A stretch of DNA of 64,000 bases from Streptomyces sp. AM 4-1-1 (GTDB taxonomy: Bacteria > Actinomycetota > Actinomycetes > Streptomycetales > Streptomycetaceae), in assembly GCF_029167625.1 (NCBI RefSeq), contig NZ_CP119145.1, positions 6,634,001 to 6,698,000 of the forward strand, in the 5' to 3' direction. The position numbers and the translations under genes were made by a program. Numbering within the stretch: position 1 is the stretch's first letter; each line of letters begins with the position of its first letter. Under the pieces are notes generated by a model. It saw only the letters and a program-made list of their open reading frames with translations, did not search any database and had not been told where the DNA came from. Shown here one piece after another: positions 53,310 to 62,242 of the stretch.

Positions 53310-54571
53310 CGGTTCCGCCCGCCCCACGCCAGATGGAGCACGGCCACGTCGTCCGCGAGACCGCCGTAAGGCGCGGCCGCCTCCGCCGCCTCGGCGACCA
53401 GGGTGTCCACGAAGGTGCGGGCGGGCAGTGCCGCGTGCCGGCGGGCCATGGCCAGCAGTCCTTCCTCGCCCAGCCGTTCCACCGGACTGACACGGCCCTC
53501 GAAGAGTCCGTCGGTGAACAGTACGAGCCGGCCGTCGGACGGCAGCGCGAGTTCGGTGGCGATCCACTCGCCCTCTCCGGGCAGCAGCCCCAGGGCCATT
53601 CCGCCGGTGGGTTCGACCCAGCTCACCCGCGTGCCGTCGCGCAGCAGGAGCCCCGGGTGCCCCGCCCGCACCACGCGCGCCGTCCGTCCGCCCGGCGGGA
53701 AGACCAGTGAGGTGACGGTGGCGAAGACACGGGGATCGGCGCGCTCGGCGACGAGGATCTCCTCAAGGAGCCGGAACTGCTCGGCCTGATCGGTCCCGCA
53801 CAGCACGGCGGTGCGCCACGCCACCCGCAGACAGACCCCGAGCGCGGCCTCGGCGGCCCCGTGGCCGGACACGTCCCCGATCACCGCGTTCACGGTGCCG
53901 TCGGCGGTCTGCACCACGTCGTAGAAATCACCGCTCAGCAGGGCGTGGTCGCGGCCCGGTTCGTACCGGGCGACAGCCTGGAAGCTGTCGTCGCGCAGCA
54001 GCGGCACGGGCAGCAGTCCGCGCTCCAGGCGGGCGTTCTCGCGGGTGATCAGTTCGTTGGAGCGCAGGGCGGCCGAGGCGCGCTCGACCTGCTTGCGCTG
54101 GAGCGCGTAGCGGATGGCGCGGCCGAGCGTCTCGGGATCGATCCGGCCCTTGAGGAGATAGTCCTGCGCGCCGTTCGCCACGGCGGAGAGCCCCGCGTCG
54201 GCCTCGGCCATGCCGGTCAGTACGACGATCGCCGCGTCCGGTGAGGACTCGACGATCTGGGTGACGGCGTCGAGACCGTGCACATCGGGCAGATGGAGGT
54301 CCAGCAGTACGCAGCTGGGGGTGGGGCTCTCCCTCAGGAACCGCCGCGCCTCCGCCAGCGTCTTGCACCAGGTGAGCGCGGAGTCGAGCTCGCTGTCCGC
54401 CAGCATCTCCTCGACGAGCAGCGCGTCACCGGCGTCGTCCTCGACCAGGAGGATCGCCGCGTCGACGTCCCAGACGGACTCGTCGGCTTCCGGGAGGAAC
54501 CTCGCCTGACGTGGGACGCCGACAGTGGTGCGCATACGCGGCGCCGAAACATCCGAAGGCAACTCGACCAC
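53306..54571 (-). CDS. Receiver-PP2C (SpoIIE-type) phosphatase
   Basis: 421 residues. The N-terminal receiver domain (about 37-150) has Asp in CVLLDLHLPDVHG; a short coiled coil leads to a PP2C domain (LLSGDFYDVV, IGDVSGHGAAEAALG, LVLFTDGLFE, GLADDVAVLHL). The phosphatase is probably switched by phosphorylation of its receiver by the neighbouring kinase, then acts on an anti-sigma antagonist. GTG 54571 is chosen for the G-rich site just upstream; GTG 54589 is possible. Confidence 0.9.
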   Translation of the reverse strand: MVELPSDVSAPRMRTTVGVPRQARFLPEADESVWDVDAAILLVEDDAGDALLVEEMLADSELDSALTWCKTLAEARRFLRESPTPSCVLLDLHLPDVHGLDAVTQIVESSPDAAIVVLTGMAEADAGLSAVANGAQDYLLKGRIDPETLGRAIRYALQRKQVERASAALRSNELITRENARLERGLLPVPLLRDDSFQAVARYEPGRDHALLSGDFYDVVQTADGTVNAVIGDVSGHGAAEAALGVCLRVAWRTAVLCGTDQAEQFRLLEEILVAERADPRVFATVTSLVFPPGGRTARVVRAGHPGLLLRDGTRVSWVEPTGGMALGLLPGEGEWIATELALPSDGRLVLFTDGLFEGRVSPVERLGEEGLLAMARRHAALPARTFVDTLVAEAAEAAAPYGGLADDVAVLHLAWGGRNR

Positions 54572-54757
54572 TCTCCACCCCCCTGGCACGGAAGGCGCGG
54601 GTCACCCGCGCCGTATCGGCAGGAAGCATATGCGAACCCCGCCTGTTTCCGGTGGTCGGCGGGGTTCGCGGGCACATGGTGAGAGGCGCGGGCTCAGCGG
54701 GAATCGTTACGGACGACAGGGATGCCCCGGACCGGCGCCCGGTGCACCTGGCCGGAT

Positions 54758-55645
54758 TCAGACCTCGACGCACATCCCGGCGCGCAGCTGCTTCACGATG
54801 CGGGCGAGCAGTCGGGACACGTGCATCTGGGAGACGCCGAGCTCCGCCCCGATCTGCGACTGGGTCATCTCCAGGCCGAACCGCATGTTGACGATCTCCC
54901 GCTCGCGGGGGTCGAGCTGCCGCAGCAGCGGCGCCAGGGTCTGGAGGTTGTCGACCGTCTCCAGGGCCGGGTCGGTCTCACCGAGGACGTCGGCGAGCGA
55001 GCGGTGGTCGCTGCTGGACTCCCCCTCGGTCGTCGGGGTGTCGAGCGACCCCGCCACGTAGCCGTTGGAGGCGACGAGGCCTTCGACGACCTCTTCCTCG
55101 TCGAGTTCGAGGTGGGCGGCCAGCTCCTTGACCGTCGGGTCGCGGTCCAGCCGCACCGACAGCTCCTCCTTGGCCTTCGCCAGGTCCACCCGAAGCTCCT
55201 GGAGGCGGCGGGGGACGTGCACGGCCCAGGTGGTGTCGCGGAAGAATCTCTTGATCTCGCCGACGATGTAGGGCACGGCGAAGGTGGCGAACTCGACCTC
55301 GCGCGAGAGGTCGAACCGGTCGATCGCCTTGATCAGCCCGATGGTGCCGACCTGGATGATGTCCTCGGTGTCGTCCCCGCGGTTGCGGAAGCGGGAAGCC
55401 GCGTAGCGCACCAGTGAGACGTTCATCTCGATGAGGGTGTTGCGCGCGTACTGGTACTCGTGCGTGCCCTCCTCCAGGACCTGGAGCCGGTCGAAGAACA
55501 GCTTCGACATCGCGCGGGCGTCCTTCGGGGCGACCTTGCCGGCGTCCTCGATCCAGGGCAGCTCGGTCATCCGCTGTCCCGTGAGTGCGTCCGGCGAAAC
55601 CGCCGTGTCCACTGTTCCTGCGTCGTTCGCGGACATGGCAGCCAT
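54758..55645 (-). CDS. SigB/SigF-family alternative sigma factor
   Basis: 295 residues. Region 2 (RNTLIEMNVSLVRYAASRFRN, DIIQVGTIGLIKAIDRFD), region 3 (VPRRLQELRVDLAKAKEEL) and region 4 (TQSQIGAELGVSQMHVSRLLARIVKQLR) are intact. Such sigma factors direct osmotic, oxidative or developmental responses and are held by RsbW-like proteins, two of which are in this window. ATG 55643-55645 follows GGGAGGG. It precedes the receiver-phosphatase operon on the same strand, separated by 186 bp. Confidence 0.93.
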   Translation of the reverse strand: MAAMSANDAGTVDTAVSPDALTGQRMTELPWIEDAGKVAPKDARAMSKLFFDRLQVLEEGTHEYQYARNTLIEMNVSLVRYAASRFRNRGDDTEDIIQVGTIGLIKAIDRFDLSREVEFATFAVPYIVGEIKRFFRDTTWAVHVPRRLQELRVDLAKAKEELSVRLDRDPTVKELAAHLELDEEEVVEGLVASNGYVAGSLDTPTTEGESSSDHRSLADVLGETDPALETVDNLQTLAPLLRQLDPREREIVNMRFGLEMTQSQIGAELGVSQMHVSRLLARIVKQLRAGMCVEV

Positions 55646-55832
55646 GGTGTCGCCCTCCCTGGTGGTGAATGTGTCGACGCGCTTCTGCCCGGCAATCGCG
55701 AACCCAATCACCTTTTTTTGGTTTCCTCCTTCGGCCGAAGCACATACGCCTGATGTGGCTGTCGCGTCCTAGGGTTGATCACAGTCGGCTCGGCCGGGGC
55801 GCGGCGCGGTGTTCCGGACACAGGGAGAACGA

Positions 55833-57314
55833 ATGAGCGACACCGAATCGGCGGGTATGGGCACGGTCACCACCAAGATCCCGGCACGCCTGGACCGGCT
55901 GCCCTGGTCGAGATGGCACTGGATGATCGTGATCGGTCTCGGCACCGTCTGGATTCTGGACGGGCTGGAGGTCACGGTCGTCGGCAACATCGCCAGCCGG
56001 CTCTCCGAGGACGGCAGCGGTCTCGCCATCACCGACGCCCAGGTCACCGGCATCGCGGCCGCGCTCTACGTGGCGGGTGCCTGTTCCGGCGCACTCGTCT
56101 TCGGCTGGCTGACCGACCGCTTCGGGCGCAAGAAGCTCTTCATCATCACGCTGGTCGTCTACCTCCTGGCGACCGCGCTCACCGCCGTCTCGTTCTCGGC
56201 CTGGTGGTTCTTCCTCTTCCGCTTCTTCACCGGCTTCGGGATCGGCGGGGAGTACGCGGCCATCAACTCCGCCATCGACGAGCTGATCCCCAGCAAGTAC
56301 CGCGGACGCATCGACCTCATCATCAACGGCAGCTTCTGGCTCGGCGCGATGGCCGGGTCACTGCTCTCGGTGCTGGCCCTCAACACCAGCATCTTCCCGA
56401 AGGACCTCGGCTGGCGGCTGACCTTCGCGCTCGGTGTGGTGCTCGGCCTGGTGATCCTGCTCGTCCGCCGCCATGTGCCCGAGAGCCCGCGGTGGATGTT
56501 CATCCACGGCCGTGACGAGGAGGCGGAGAAGCTGGTCGAGGACGTGGAACACGAGGTGGAGGACGACATCGGCAGGAAGCTGCCCGCCGTGGACACCGCC
56601 ATCACCGTCGAGCAGCGGCACAGCATCGGCTTCGGGCTGATCGCCAGGACGGTCTTCCGCTCGTACCCCAAGCGGGCCGTCCTGGGACTCGCCCTCTTCA
56701 TCGGACAGGCGTTCCTCTACAACGCCGTCACCTTCGGCTTCGGCTCGATCCTGGTGAAGTTCTTCGACGTGCCCAGCGGCGACACCGGCTACTACTTCGC
56801 CGTCATCGCGTTCTGCAACTTCCTCGGCCCGCTGTTCCTCGGGCGGCTCTTCGACACCGTCGGACGCAAGCCGATGATCTCGGGCACGTACATCCTCTCC
56901 GGACTGCTGCTCTTCGTCACCGCCTGGTCCTTCAACAGCGGCTGGCTGACCGCCGTCACGATGACGGCCTGCTGGTGCGGGGTGCTGTTCTTCGCCTCCG
57001 CCGGGGCCAGCTCCGCCTATCTGACCGTCAGCGAGATCTTCCCCATGGAGACCCGGGCCATGGCGATCGCCTTCTTCTACGCGATCGGCACGGCGGCGGG
57101 CGGGATCACCGGGCCGCTGGTCTTCGCCGACCTGACCGCGAGCGGTGTGGTCGGCGACACCGTGCTGGCGTTCTGCATCGGAGCCGGACTGATGACGGCG
57201 GCGGGGCTGGTGGCGCTGTTCTTCGCGGTGGCCGCCGAGGGCAGGTCCCTGGAGGACATCGCCACCCCGCTGTCGACGCGGGACACCGCAGAACAGTCGG
57301 GGCATTCGGGATAG
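55833..57314 (+). CDS. MFS transporter, sugar porter-like
   Basis: 493 residues with 12 predicted helices. Family motifs are WLTDRFGRKKLFI, VPESPRWMFIHGRDEEAEK after helix 6 and RLFDTVGRKPMI. This type carries sugars or organic acids with protons. ATG 55833 follows AGGGAG. It is divergent from the sigma factor gene and ends before a strong terminator; substrate unknown. Confidence 0.9.
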   Translation: MSDTESAGMGTVTTKIPARLDRLPWSRWHWMIVIGLGTVWILDGLEVTVVGNIASRLSEDGSGLAITDAQVTGIAAALYVAGACSGALVFGWLTDRFGRKKLFIITLVVYLLATALTAVSFSAWWFFLFRFFTGFGIGGEYAAINSAIDELIPSKYRGRIDLIINGSFWLGAMAGSLLSVLALNTSIFPKDLGWRLTFALGVVLGLVILLVRRHVPESPRWMFIHGRDEEAEKLVEDVEHEVEDDIGRKLPAVDTAITVEQRHSIGFGLIARTVFRSYPKRAVLGLALFIGQAFLYNAVTFGFGSILVKFFDVPSGDTGYYFAVIAFCNFLGPLFLGRLFDTVGRKPMISGTYILSGLLLFVTAWSFNSGWLTAVTMTACWCGVLFFASAGASSAYLTVSEIFPMETRAMAIAFFYAIGTAAGGITGPLVFADLTASGVVGDTVLAFCIGAGLMTAAGLVALFFAVAAEGRSLEDIATPLSTRDTAEQSGHSG

Positions 57315-57408
57315 TCGGGGCGGCGGTCCGGGAAGTCCGCCGCCGGTCCGGCCGCGCCGCCGCAGGGCGCGGCCTCCCGACGCGCACCGGACCCGTCCTC
57401 GTCCCCCC

Positions 57409-57454
57409 TCACCCGCCGGGCCGCCCGTCGCACCCCGGGCGGCCCGGCGGGTGA
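57409..57454. terminator. Strong hairpin terminator
   Basis: A perfect 19-bp stem (57409-57427 with 57436-57454) with an 8-base loop, about 95 bp after the MFS stop. The rest of the 356-bp gap shows no gene. Confidence 0.8.
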
Positions 57455-57670
57455 CCAGGGCGCCCGGGTGAGGCCGCTCACACGAACGGAGCAACGTCCG
57501 GCGCATGGCAGACTTGAGCGGGGCGTTCGGCCCGTACCAGCGGCGGCCTCACGAAGCCCGCGGCCGGACTCCTCCCCGGAGAGGTCTGTCCCCGTGAACC
57601 CGCCGTCGCAGCGCGCAGGCTTCCGCGGAGCACACACCTCTGCGGCACGAGTGACAACAGAGGAACAGCG

Positions 57671-59134
57671 ATGACGGTGACAGACGAGAGCACGGAGTTC
57701 GGTCCGGGTATCGACCCGGAACGGCTGGCCGTCTGCCTGGGCGTGCTCGACGAACTCGACACCATCGAGGTCGACCACCCGGACGCCATCGCCGTCCGCC
57801 GCGCCACCGCGGGGATCTACCGGACCGTGAAGCAGCGCCGCCGCCAGGAGCGCCGCGCCGCGAAGACCGCCCACGACAAGGCCGTCACCGAGGCCACCGC
57901 GACCGGCTCCGCCGAACGCATCGACGACGAGACTCAGGGCGTCCTGCCGTCCTCGTCGGCCACCGCCGAGATCGCGGGCGTGCTCCAGCGCCCGCGGTCC
58001 TGTTACATCTGCAAGACGCGGTACGTCGAGGTGGACGCCTTCTACCACCAGCTCTGTCAGCAGTGCGCGAAGGAGAACCGCTCCCGGCGCGACGCCCGGA
58101 CCGACCTCACCGGCCGCCGGGCGCTCCTCACCGGGGGGCGCGCCAAGATCGGCATGTACATCGCGCTGCGGCTGCTGCGCGACGGCGCCCACACCACCAT
58201 CACCACCCGCTTCCCCAACGACGCGATCCGCCGCTTCAAGGCGATGCCCGACAGCGACGAGTGGATCCACCGGCTGAAGATCGTCGGCATCGATCTGCGG
58301 GACCCGGCGCAGGTCGTGGCGCTCGCGGACTCGGTGGCCGCCGAGGGTCCGCTCGACATCCTCATCAACAACGCCGCGCAGACCGTACGCCGCTCGGCCG
58401 ACGCCTACCGCGAGCTGCTCGCCGCCGAGTCCGCCCCGCTGCCCCCGGGTGAGCTTCCCCCCGCCGAGGTCATCGGCACCTTCGGCAGCGGCTCCGTCGA
58501 CCGCGTCGCGGCGCTGCCCTCGCCCCGCGCGGAGGGGCTGACCGCCCAGGACGTCACCGGCCTGGCCCTCATCACGGGCTCGGCCTCCCTGGAGCGGATC
58601 GCCGCGGGCACCGCGATCGACGCGGGCGGGCTCGTACCCGATCTGCACCACACCAACAGCTGGGTCCAGACCGTCGACGAGGTCGAGCCGATCGAGCTGC
58701 TGGAGGTCCAGCTCTGCAACTCCACCGCGCCCTTCATCCTGATCAGCCGGCTGCGTCCGGCGATGACGGCGAGGTCCGCCGAACACGCGTACATCGTGAA
58801 CGTCTCCGCGATGGAGGGCGTCTTCGGCCGGGGCTACAAGGGGGCGGGGCACCCGCACACCAACATGGCCAAGGCCGCACTGAACATGCTGACGCGCACG
58901 AGCGCCCAGGAGATGTTCGAGAAGGACGGCATCCTGATGACCGCCGTCGACACCGGCTGGATCACCGACGAGCGCCCGCACCCCGACAAGATCCGCCTCG
59001 CGGAGGAGGGCTTCCACGCCCCGCTCGACCTGGTGGACGGAGCGGCCCGGGTCTACGACCCGATCGTCCGGGGCGAAGAGGGCGAGAAGCTGTACGGCTG
59101 CTTCCTCAAGGACTACGCGCCCGCGGCCTGGTGA
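57671..59134 (+). CDS. Atypical SDR oxidoreductase with N-terminal zinc ribbon
   Basis: 487 residues. The N-terminal part is helical and basic (about 40-75). Cys111, Cys114, Cys129 and Cys132 form a CxxC...CxxC zinc ribbon (CYICK, CQQC). An SDR domain begins at about 145 (LLTGGRAKIG, DILINNAAQTV, IVNVSAMEG). At the usual YxxxK site the sequence reads TNMAK, so the catalytic Tyr is missing while Lys is kept. ATG 57671 follows GAGGA. Substrate and activity are unknown. Confidence 0.82.
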   Translation: MTVTDESTEFGPGIDPERLAVCLGVLDELDTIEVDHPDAIAVRRATAGIYRTVKQRRRQERRAAKTAHDKAVTEATATGSAERIDDETQGVLPSSSATAEIAGVLQRPRSCYICKTRYVEVDAFYHQLCQQCAKENRSRRDARTDLTGRRALLTGGRAKIGMYIALRLLRDGAHTTITTRFPNDAIRRFKAMPDSDEWIHRLKIVGIDLRDPAQVVALADSVAAEGPLDILINNAAQTVRRSADAYRELLAAESAPLPPGELPPAEVIGTFGSGSVDRVAALPSPRAEGLTAQDVTGLALITGSASLERIAAGTAIDAGGLVPDLHHTNSWVQTVDEVEPIELLEVQLCNSTAPFILISRLRPAMTARSAEHAYIVNVSAMEGVFGRGYKGAGHPHTNMAKAALNMLTRTSAQEMFEKDGILMTAVDTGWITDERPHPDKIRLAEEGFHAPLDLVDGAARVYDPIVRGEEGEKLYGCFLKDYAPAAW

Positions 59135-59554
59135 CACGGCCCGGTGAAGCGGCCGGGGGCAACGGGCGGTGACGCCGGGCCGGGCGCCGGGCCGGAGAGC
59201 GGGAAGCCGGCCCGGCGCCCGTCCCGGCCGCATGGGGCGCCGGGTGGGGCGCCTGAGCTGGGTGAACCGTGCGAAGGCCACACACGCCATGGCTGAAAGT
59301 GATCCAGACCATACGTTCTGTCGAGCGCGCTCGCGCTCATTTGGTTACTCTGAGGGGACGGACGGCCTCCAAGGGGACCCACGAAATTCCCTCGACCGTC
59401 CTGGGACAGGTCTGTAACCAGGCCGCCGTCCCGCCCCATGCCGGCGCCACCGCGACCGAACTGTCCTTGCCCTGCCCCGTAGGGCGGTCGACCGACGGCA
59501 ATGAGGCCGAAGGCTCGGCAACGCCCGGGGCTACGCGACACAAAGGAGTGCGCG
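59135..59554. other. Intergenic region before the small peptide gene
   Basis: No larger gene in 420 bp. It contains a terminator hairpin at 59181-59221 and an AT-richer promoter-like stretch near 59300-59360 (TTGGTTACTCT). Confidence 0.45.
59181..59221. terminator. Hairpin terminator after the SDR gene
   Basis: A perfect 15-bp stem (59181-59195 with 59207-59221) with an 11-base loop. Confidence 0.75.
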
Positions 59555-59728
59555 GTGACACCTGAACTGACGCAGGACGAGAAGCGGTCCACGGTCCGGA
59601 GCGGAGAGCGGTCCGGACCGCCCGAGAAGCTTCTGAACATCGACGTCTGGGCCAGGTCGGCCCCGATCAGGCTGGCCGGTTACGAGGACGATCTCGCCGA
59701 ACCGCACATCCTGCCCGGCATCGACTGA
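59555..59728 (+). CDS. Orphan 57-residue peptide
   Basis: GTG 59555 follows AAGGAG at ideal spacing. The first half is charged and hydrophilic (TPELTQDEKRSTVRSGERSG), the second half is mixed and ends in acidic and proline residues (KLLNIDVWARSAPIRL, AGYEDDLAEPHILPGID). A leader-plus-core layout like a ribosomal peptide precursor is possible, but no modifying enzyme is near. It has its own promoter-like upstream region and two terminators after it. No family was recognised. Confidence 0.6.
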   Translation: MTPELTQDEKRSTVRSGERSGPPEKLLNIDVWARSAPIRLAGYEDDLAEPHILPGID

Positions 59729-59739
59729 GCAGCCCCGTC

Positions 59740-59813
59740 GCGCGGGCGTCGTACCGCCCGCGCGGACCGCGTGACCGAGGTCCGGCCGCCGCCGAGGCGC
59801 GGCCGGACCTCGG
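59740..59813. terminator. Two adjacent hairpin terminators
   Basis: A 9-bp stem (59740-59748 with 59755-59763) and a 15-bp stem (59775-59789 with 59799-59813) lie between the converging peptide and crcB genes. Confidence 0.75.
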
Positions 59814-59830
59814 CCGTTCCGGTCCACGGG

Positions 59831-60208
59831 TCAGAACGCCGCCCGCGCCACGGCCGCCCCGGCGAACGACATGCCGACCCCCAGGCCGACGGTGAGCAGC
59901 AGATAGCCGCCCGCCAGCGTCACGCGCCGGGCGGACGTCAACGTCAGCAGTTCGTACGAGAAGGTCGACCAGGTCGACAGCGCGCCGCAGAACCCGGTGG
60001 CGATCAGCAGCTTGACCCGGGTGCCCAGATCGCCGTCGGTCGAGCCCTCCGCGATGAATCCCAGGATCAGCGCCGCGCCGAGGTTGGCCGCCAGCGTGCC
60101 CCAGGGAAACGTGCTGTGCAGACGGAAGTGGGCGTCGACCCCCAGCCAGTAGCGCAGGGGCGCGCCGACCAGCGCGCCGGCCAGGACGAGCAGCCAGTCG
60201 ACGGTCAT
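59831..60208 (-). CDS. crcB: Fluoride channel CrcB/Fluc, second subunit
   Basis: 125 residues, four membrane helices. Fluc features are GALVGAPLRYWLG, the central FPWGTLAANLGAALILG and the GFCGALSTWSTFSYE motif with the Phe-box. Start ATG 60206-60208 overlaps the upstream crcB stop by 4 bp. Paired crcB genes form heterodimeric fluoride-export channels. Confidence 0.93.
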   Translation of the reverse strand: MTVDWLLVLAGALVGAPLRYWLGVDAHFRLHSTFPWGTLAANLGAALILGFIAEGSTDGDLGTRVKLLIATGFCGALSTWSTFSYELLTLTSARRVTLAGGYLLLTVGLGVGMSFAGAAVARAAF

Positions 60209-60675
60209 GGCGTGGGCTCCTCGGTGCGGTAGGCGCGTCCGTACAGGGCATGGGCGCCGTACGCGCCCAGCGTCACGGCGGCCAGCGCGGCCACCACGGT
60301 CAGGAGCAGGCAGCCGACCGCGTAGCCCGGCCGATCGCTCTCGAACAGCTGTCGCACGCTGTCCGTGTAGTGCGAGAACGACGTGAACCCGCCGAGCACA
60401 CCCGTGCCGAGCAGTGGGCTGACCAGCCGGGGCGCGCCCGGGAATCGCAGCTTCACGGTGACCATCAGGAGGCCCATCAGGAAGCAGCCCGTGACGTTCA
60501 CCAGCAGGGTCGTCCAGGGGAAGTCCGTGGTGCCGGTGGGCCACAGGAGTTCGGCGCCGTGGCGGGCGGCGGCGCCCGCGGCGCCACCGACGGCGACGGC
60601 CCCGACGACCGGGAGCTGGACGCCGGGGTGGTGGTCGGGGTGGCTGTGCCGGTGCAGGAGTGAGGAGAGGAGCAC
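60205..60675 (-). CDS. crcB: Fluoride channel CrcB/Fluc, first subunit
   Basis: 156 residues. Four helices with GGAAGAAARHGAE, FPWTTLLVNVTGCFLMG and GVLGGFTSFSHYTDSVR. An extra N-terminal segment is His-rich (HRHSHPDHHPG), absent from the second subunit. Start taken as GTG 60673-60675; no ribosome binding site is visible, so the transcript could be leaderless or the start internal. Confidence 0.9.
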   Translation of the reverse strand: MLLSSLLHRHSHPDHHPGVQLPVVGAVAVGGAAGAAARHGAELLWPTGTTDFPWTTLLVNVTGCFLMGLLMVTVKLRFPGAPRLVSPLLGTGVLGGFTSFSHYTDSVRQLFESDRPGYAVGCLLLTVVAALAAVTLGAYGAHALYGRAYRTEEPTP

Positions 60676-60809
60676 CCGGCCGACCGTAGTGAGCGGGCGG
60701 TACGGGCCGGGTTCGCGGCGCGGGAGCCGGAACCCGGGGCACCTGAACAGCGCAACGGACGGCCGGGCATACGGTGTGAAGTGTTCTCATATGGGATATA
60801 TCTGACATC

Positions 60810-60860
60810 CAGCCGCTCATACCTCTCAGCCGCTCATACCTCTCAGCCGCTCGTACCTCT
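60810..60860. repeat. Three 17-bp tandem repeats before the urea transporter gene
   Basis: CAGCCGCTCATACCTCT occurs at 60810-60826 and 60827-60843, and with one change at 60844-60860, followed by a partial fourth copy. They lie 52-102 bp before the urea transporter start, next to AT-rich CATATGGGATATATC at 60789-60803. Confidence 0.8.
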
Positions 60861-60911
60861 CAGCCGATGAGCCGTGAGGCCGGTTGTCCGTTCCGAGCCA
60901 CGGAGTTCGTC

Positions 60912-61874
60912 GTGTCGTCCGCCGAAACAGAGCAGAACCCCCGATCGCGGCAGCCCCAACCGCTGGGATTCCTCCTCGCCACCGTGCGCGGATTCGGCCA
61001 GGTCGATCTGCAGCCGGCCGCCTGGACGGGAGTGTTCATCCTCGTCGGCCTCTGGGCGGCCGGCTGGCGGATCGGTCTCTTCGCCACCATCGGGACGGTC
61101 GTCTCCACCGCCGCCGCGCATGCCATGGGCGCGGACCGCTCCTCGATCGCGCAGGGCCTCCAGGGCTACTGCGGCTGCCTCACCGGCATCGCACTGGTCA
61201 TCTATCTGGGCCACCACCCGGCCACGTACGTGCTCACCGTCGTGGGCGCGATCACCTGCACCCTGCTGATGGGGACGCTGACCACACTGCTCGGTGCTTA
61301 CGGGCTCACGCCCCTCACCGCCCCGTTCTGCCTGGTCTCCGGCGTCATGGCGCTGGGCGCTCCCTCCTTCGACCGGATCTGGCACGGCGCGCCGAAGGCC
61401 GTGAGCAGTACCGCCAACGGCTCGACCGGACTCTCCTGGGACGACCTCTGGCACGCCTTCTTCACGAACGTGTCGCAGGTCTTCCTCGTCGACACGTGGT
61501 ACGTCGGGCTCATCATGCTCGTCGGGCTGGCCTTCGCCGGGCCGCGCGTCGTGCTGTACGCGGCGGCGGGCAGTGTGGTGGGCGTCTTCGCCGCCTGGGC
61601 GCTCGGCGGCTCCAGCTCGCTGATCGCCAACGGCATCTACGGCTACAACGCCGTGCTCGTCGCCATCGCGGTCGGGGCGGTCTTCCTCGCCAACACTCCG
61701 TGGAACGCCGCCTACGCCCTCTTCGGAGCCGCCGCCACCACCGGCCTGACGGCGTCGCTCACCCTGCTCTTCAAGCCGTTCGGCGGCCACACCTTCACCT
61801 GGCCGTTCATCCTCACGACCTGGGTGCTCATGGCCGCCGTACCCCGGCTGCACCGATTCCGCCCCAGCGGCTGA
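60912..61874 (+). CDS. Urea transporter (UT family)
   Basis: 320 residues, about ten helices in two homologous halves. The UT signature regions are seen as ATVRGFGQV, GLQGYCGCLTGIALV and, in the second half, SSLIANGIYGYNAVLVAIA and ANTPWNAAYALFG. It passes urea through the membrane for the urease encoded downstream. GTG 60912 is preferred for its GGAG site; an ATG at 60867 has none. Confidence 0.92.
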   Translation: MSSAETEQNPRSRQPQPLGFLLATVRGFGQVDLQPAAWTGVFILVGLWAAGWRIGLFATIGTVVSTAAAHAMGADRSSIAQGLQGYCGCLTGIALVIYLGHHPATYVLTVVGAITCTLLMGTLTTLLGAYGLTPLTAPFCLVSGVMALGAPSFDRIWHGAPKAVSSTANGSTGLSWDDLWHAFFTNVSQVFLVDTWYVGLIMLVGLAFAGPRVVLYAAAGSVVGVFAAWALGGSSSLIANGIYGYNAVLVAIAVGAVFLANTPWNAAYALFGAAATTGLTASLTLLFKPFGGHTFTWPFILTTWVLMAAVPRLHRFRPSG

Positions 61875-61931
61875 CGGCCGTACCGGGCCCCCTTCGCTTC
61901 TCCGCCGCACCTCTCCGAGGAAGGACCGACG

Positions 61932-62237
61932 ATGAACCTCGCTCCACGCGAGATCGACAAACTCCTGGTGTACGTCGTGGCCGATCTGGCCCGCAAGCGC
62001 CAGGACCGAGGTCTCAAGCTCAACTACAGCGAGTCGGTCGCGCTCATCACCGAGGCGATCCTCGAAGCCGCCCGTGACGGCAAAAGCGTCGCCGACTGCA
62101 TGGAACTGGGCCGGCACGTCGTGGGCGAGAAGGACACCATGCCGGGGGTACGGGAAATGCTCGGCCTGCTCCAGGTCGAGGCGTCCTTCGCCGACGGCAC
62201 GAAGCTCGTCTCCTGTCACGACCCCATCGGCGGCTGA
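61932..62237 (+). CDS. ureA: Urease gamma subunit
   Basis: 101 residues, full length (MNLAPREIDKLLVYVVADLA, NYSESVALITEAILEAARDG, VEASFADGTKLVS). One of three structural subunits of the nickel urease. ATG 61932 has a GAGGAAGGA site. It lies 57 bp after the urea transporter. Confidence 0.97.
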   Translation: MNLAPREIDKLLVYVVADLARKRQDRGLKLNYSESVALITEAILEAARDGKSVADCMELGRHVVGEKDTMPGVREMLGLLQVEASFADGTKLVSCHDPIGG

Positions 62238-62242
62238 GTCCA

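Noticed and set aside
57077..59290. A 737-codon minus-strand frame
   Set aside because: It lies opposite the MFS and SDR genes, has no recognisable domain, and is a typical high-G+C antisense shadow.
60676..60860. A fluoride riboswitch before crcB or regulatory RNA before the urea transporter
   Set aside because: No fluoride-aptamer core is visible in the gap; only tandem repeats were seen.
60810..60860. CRISPR array
   Set aside because: The 17-bp units abut without spacers and there are no cas genes.
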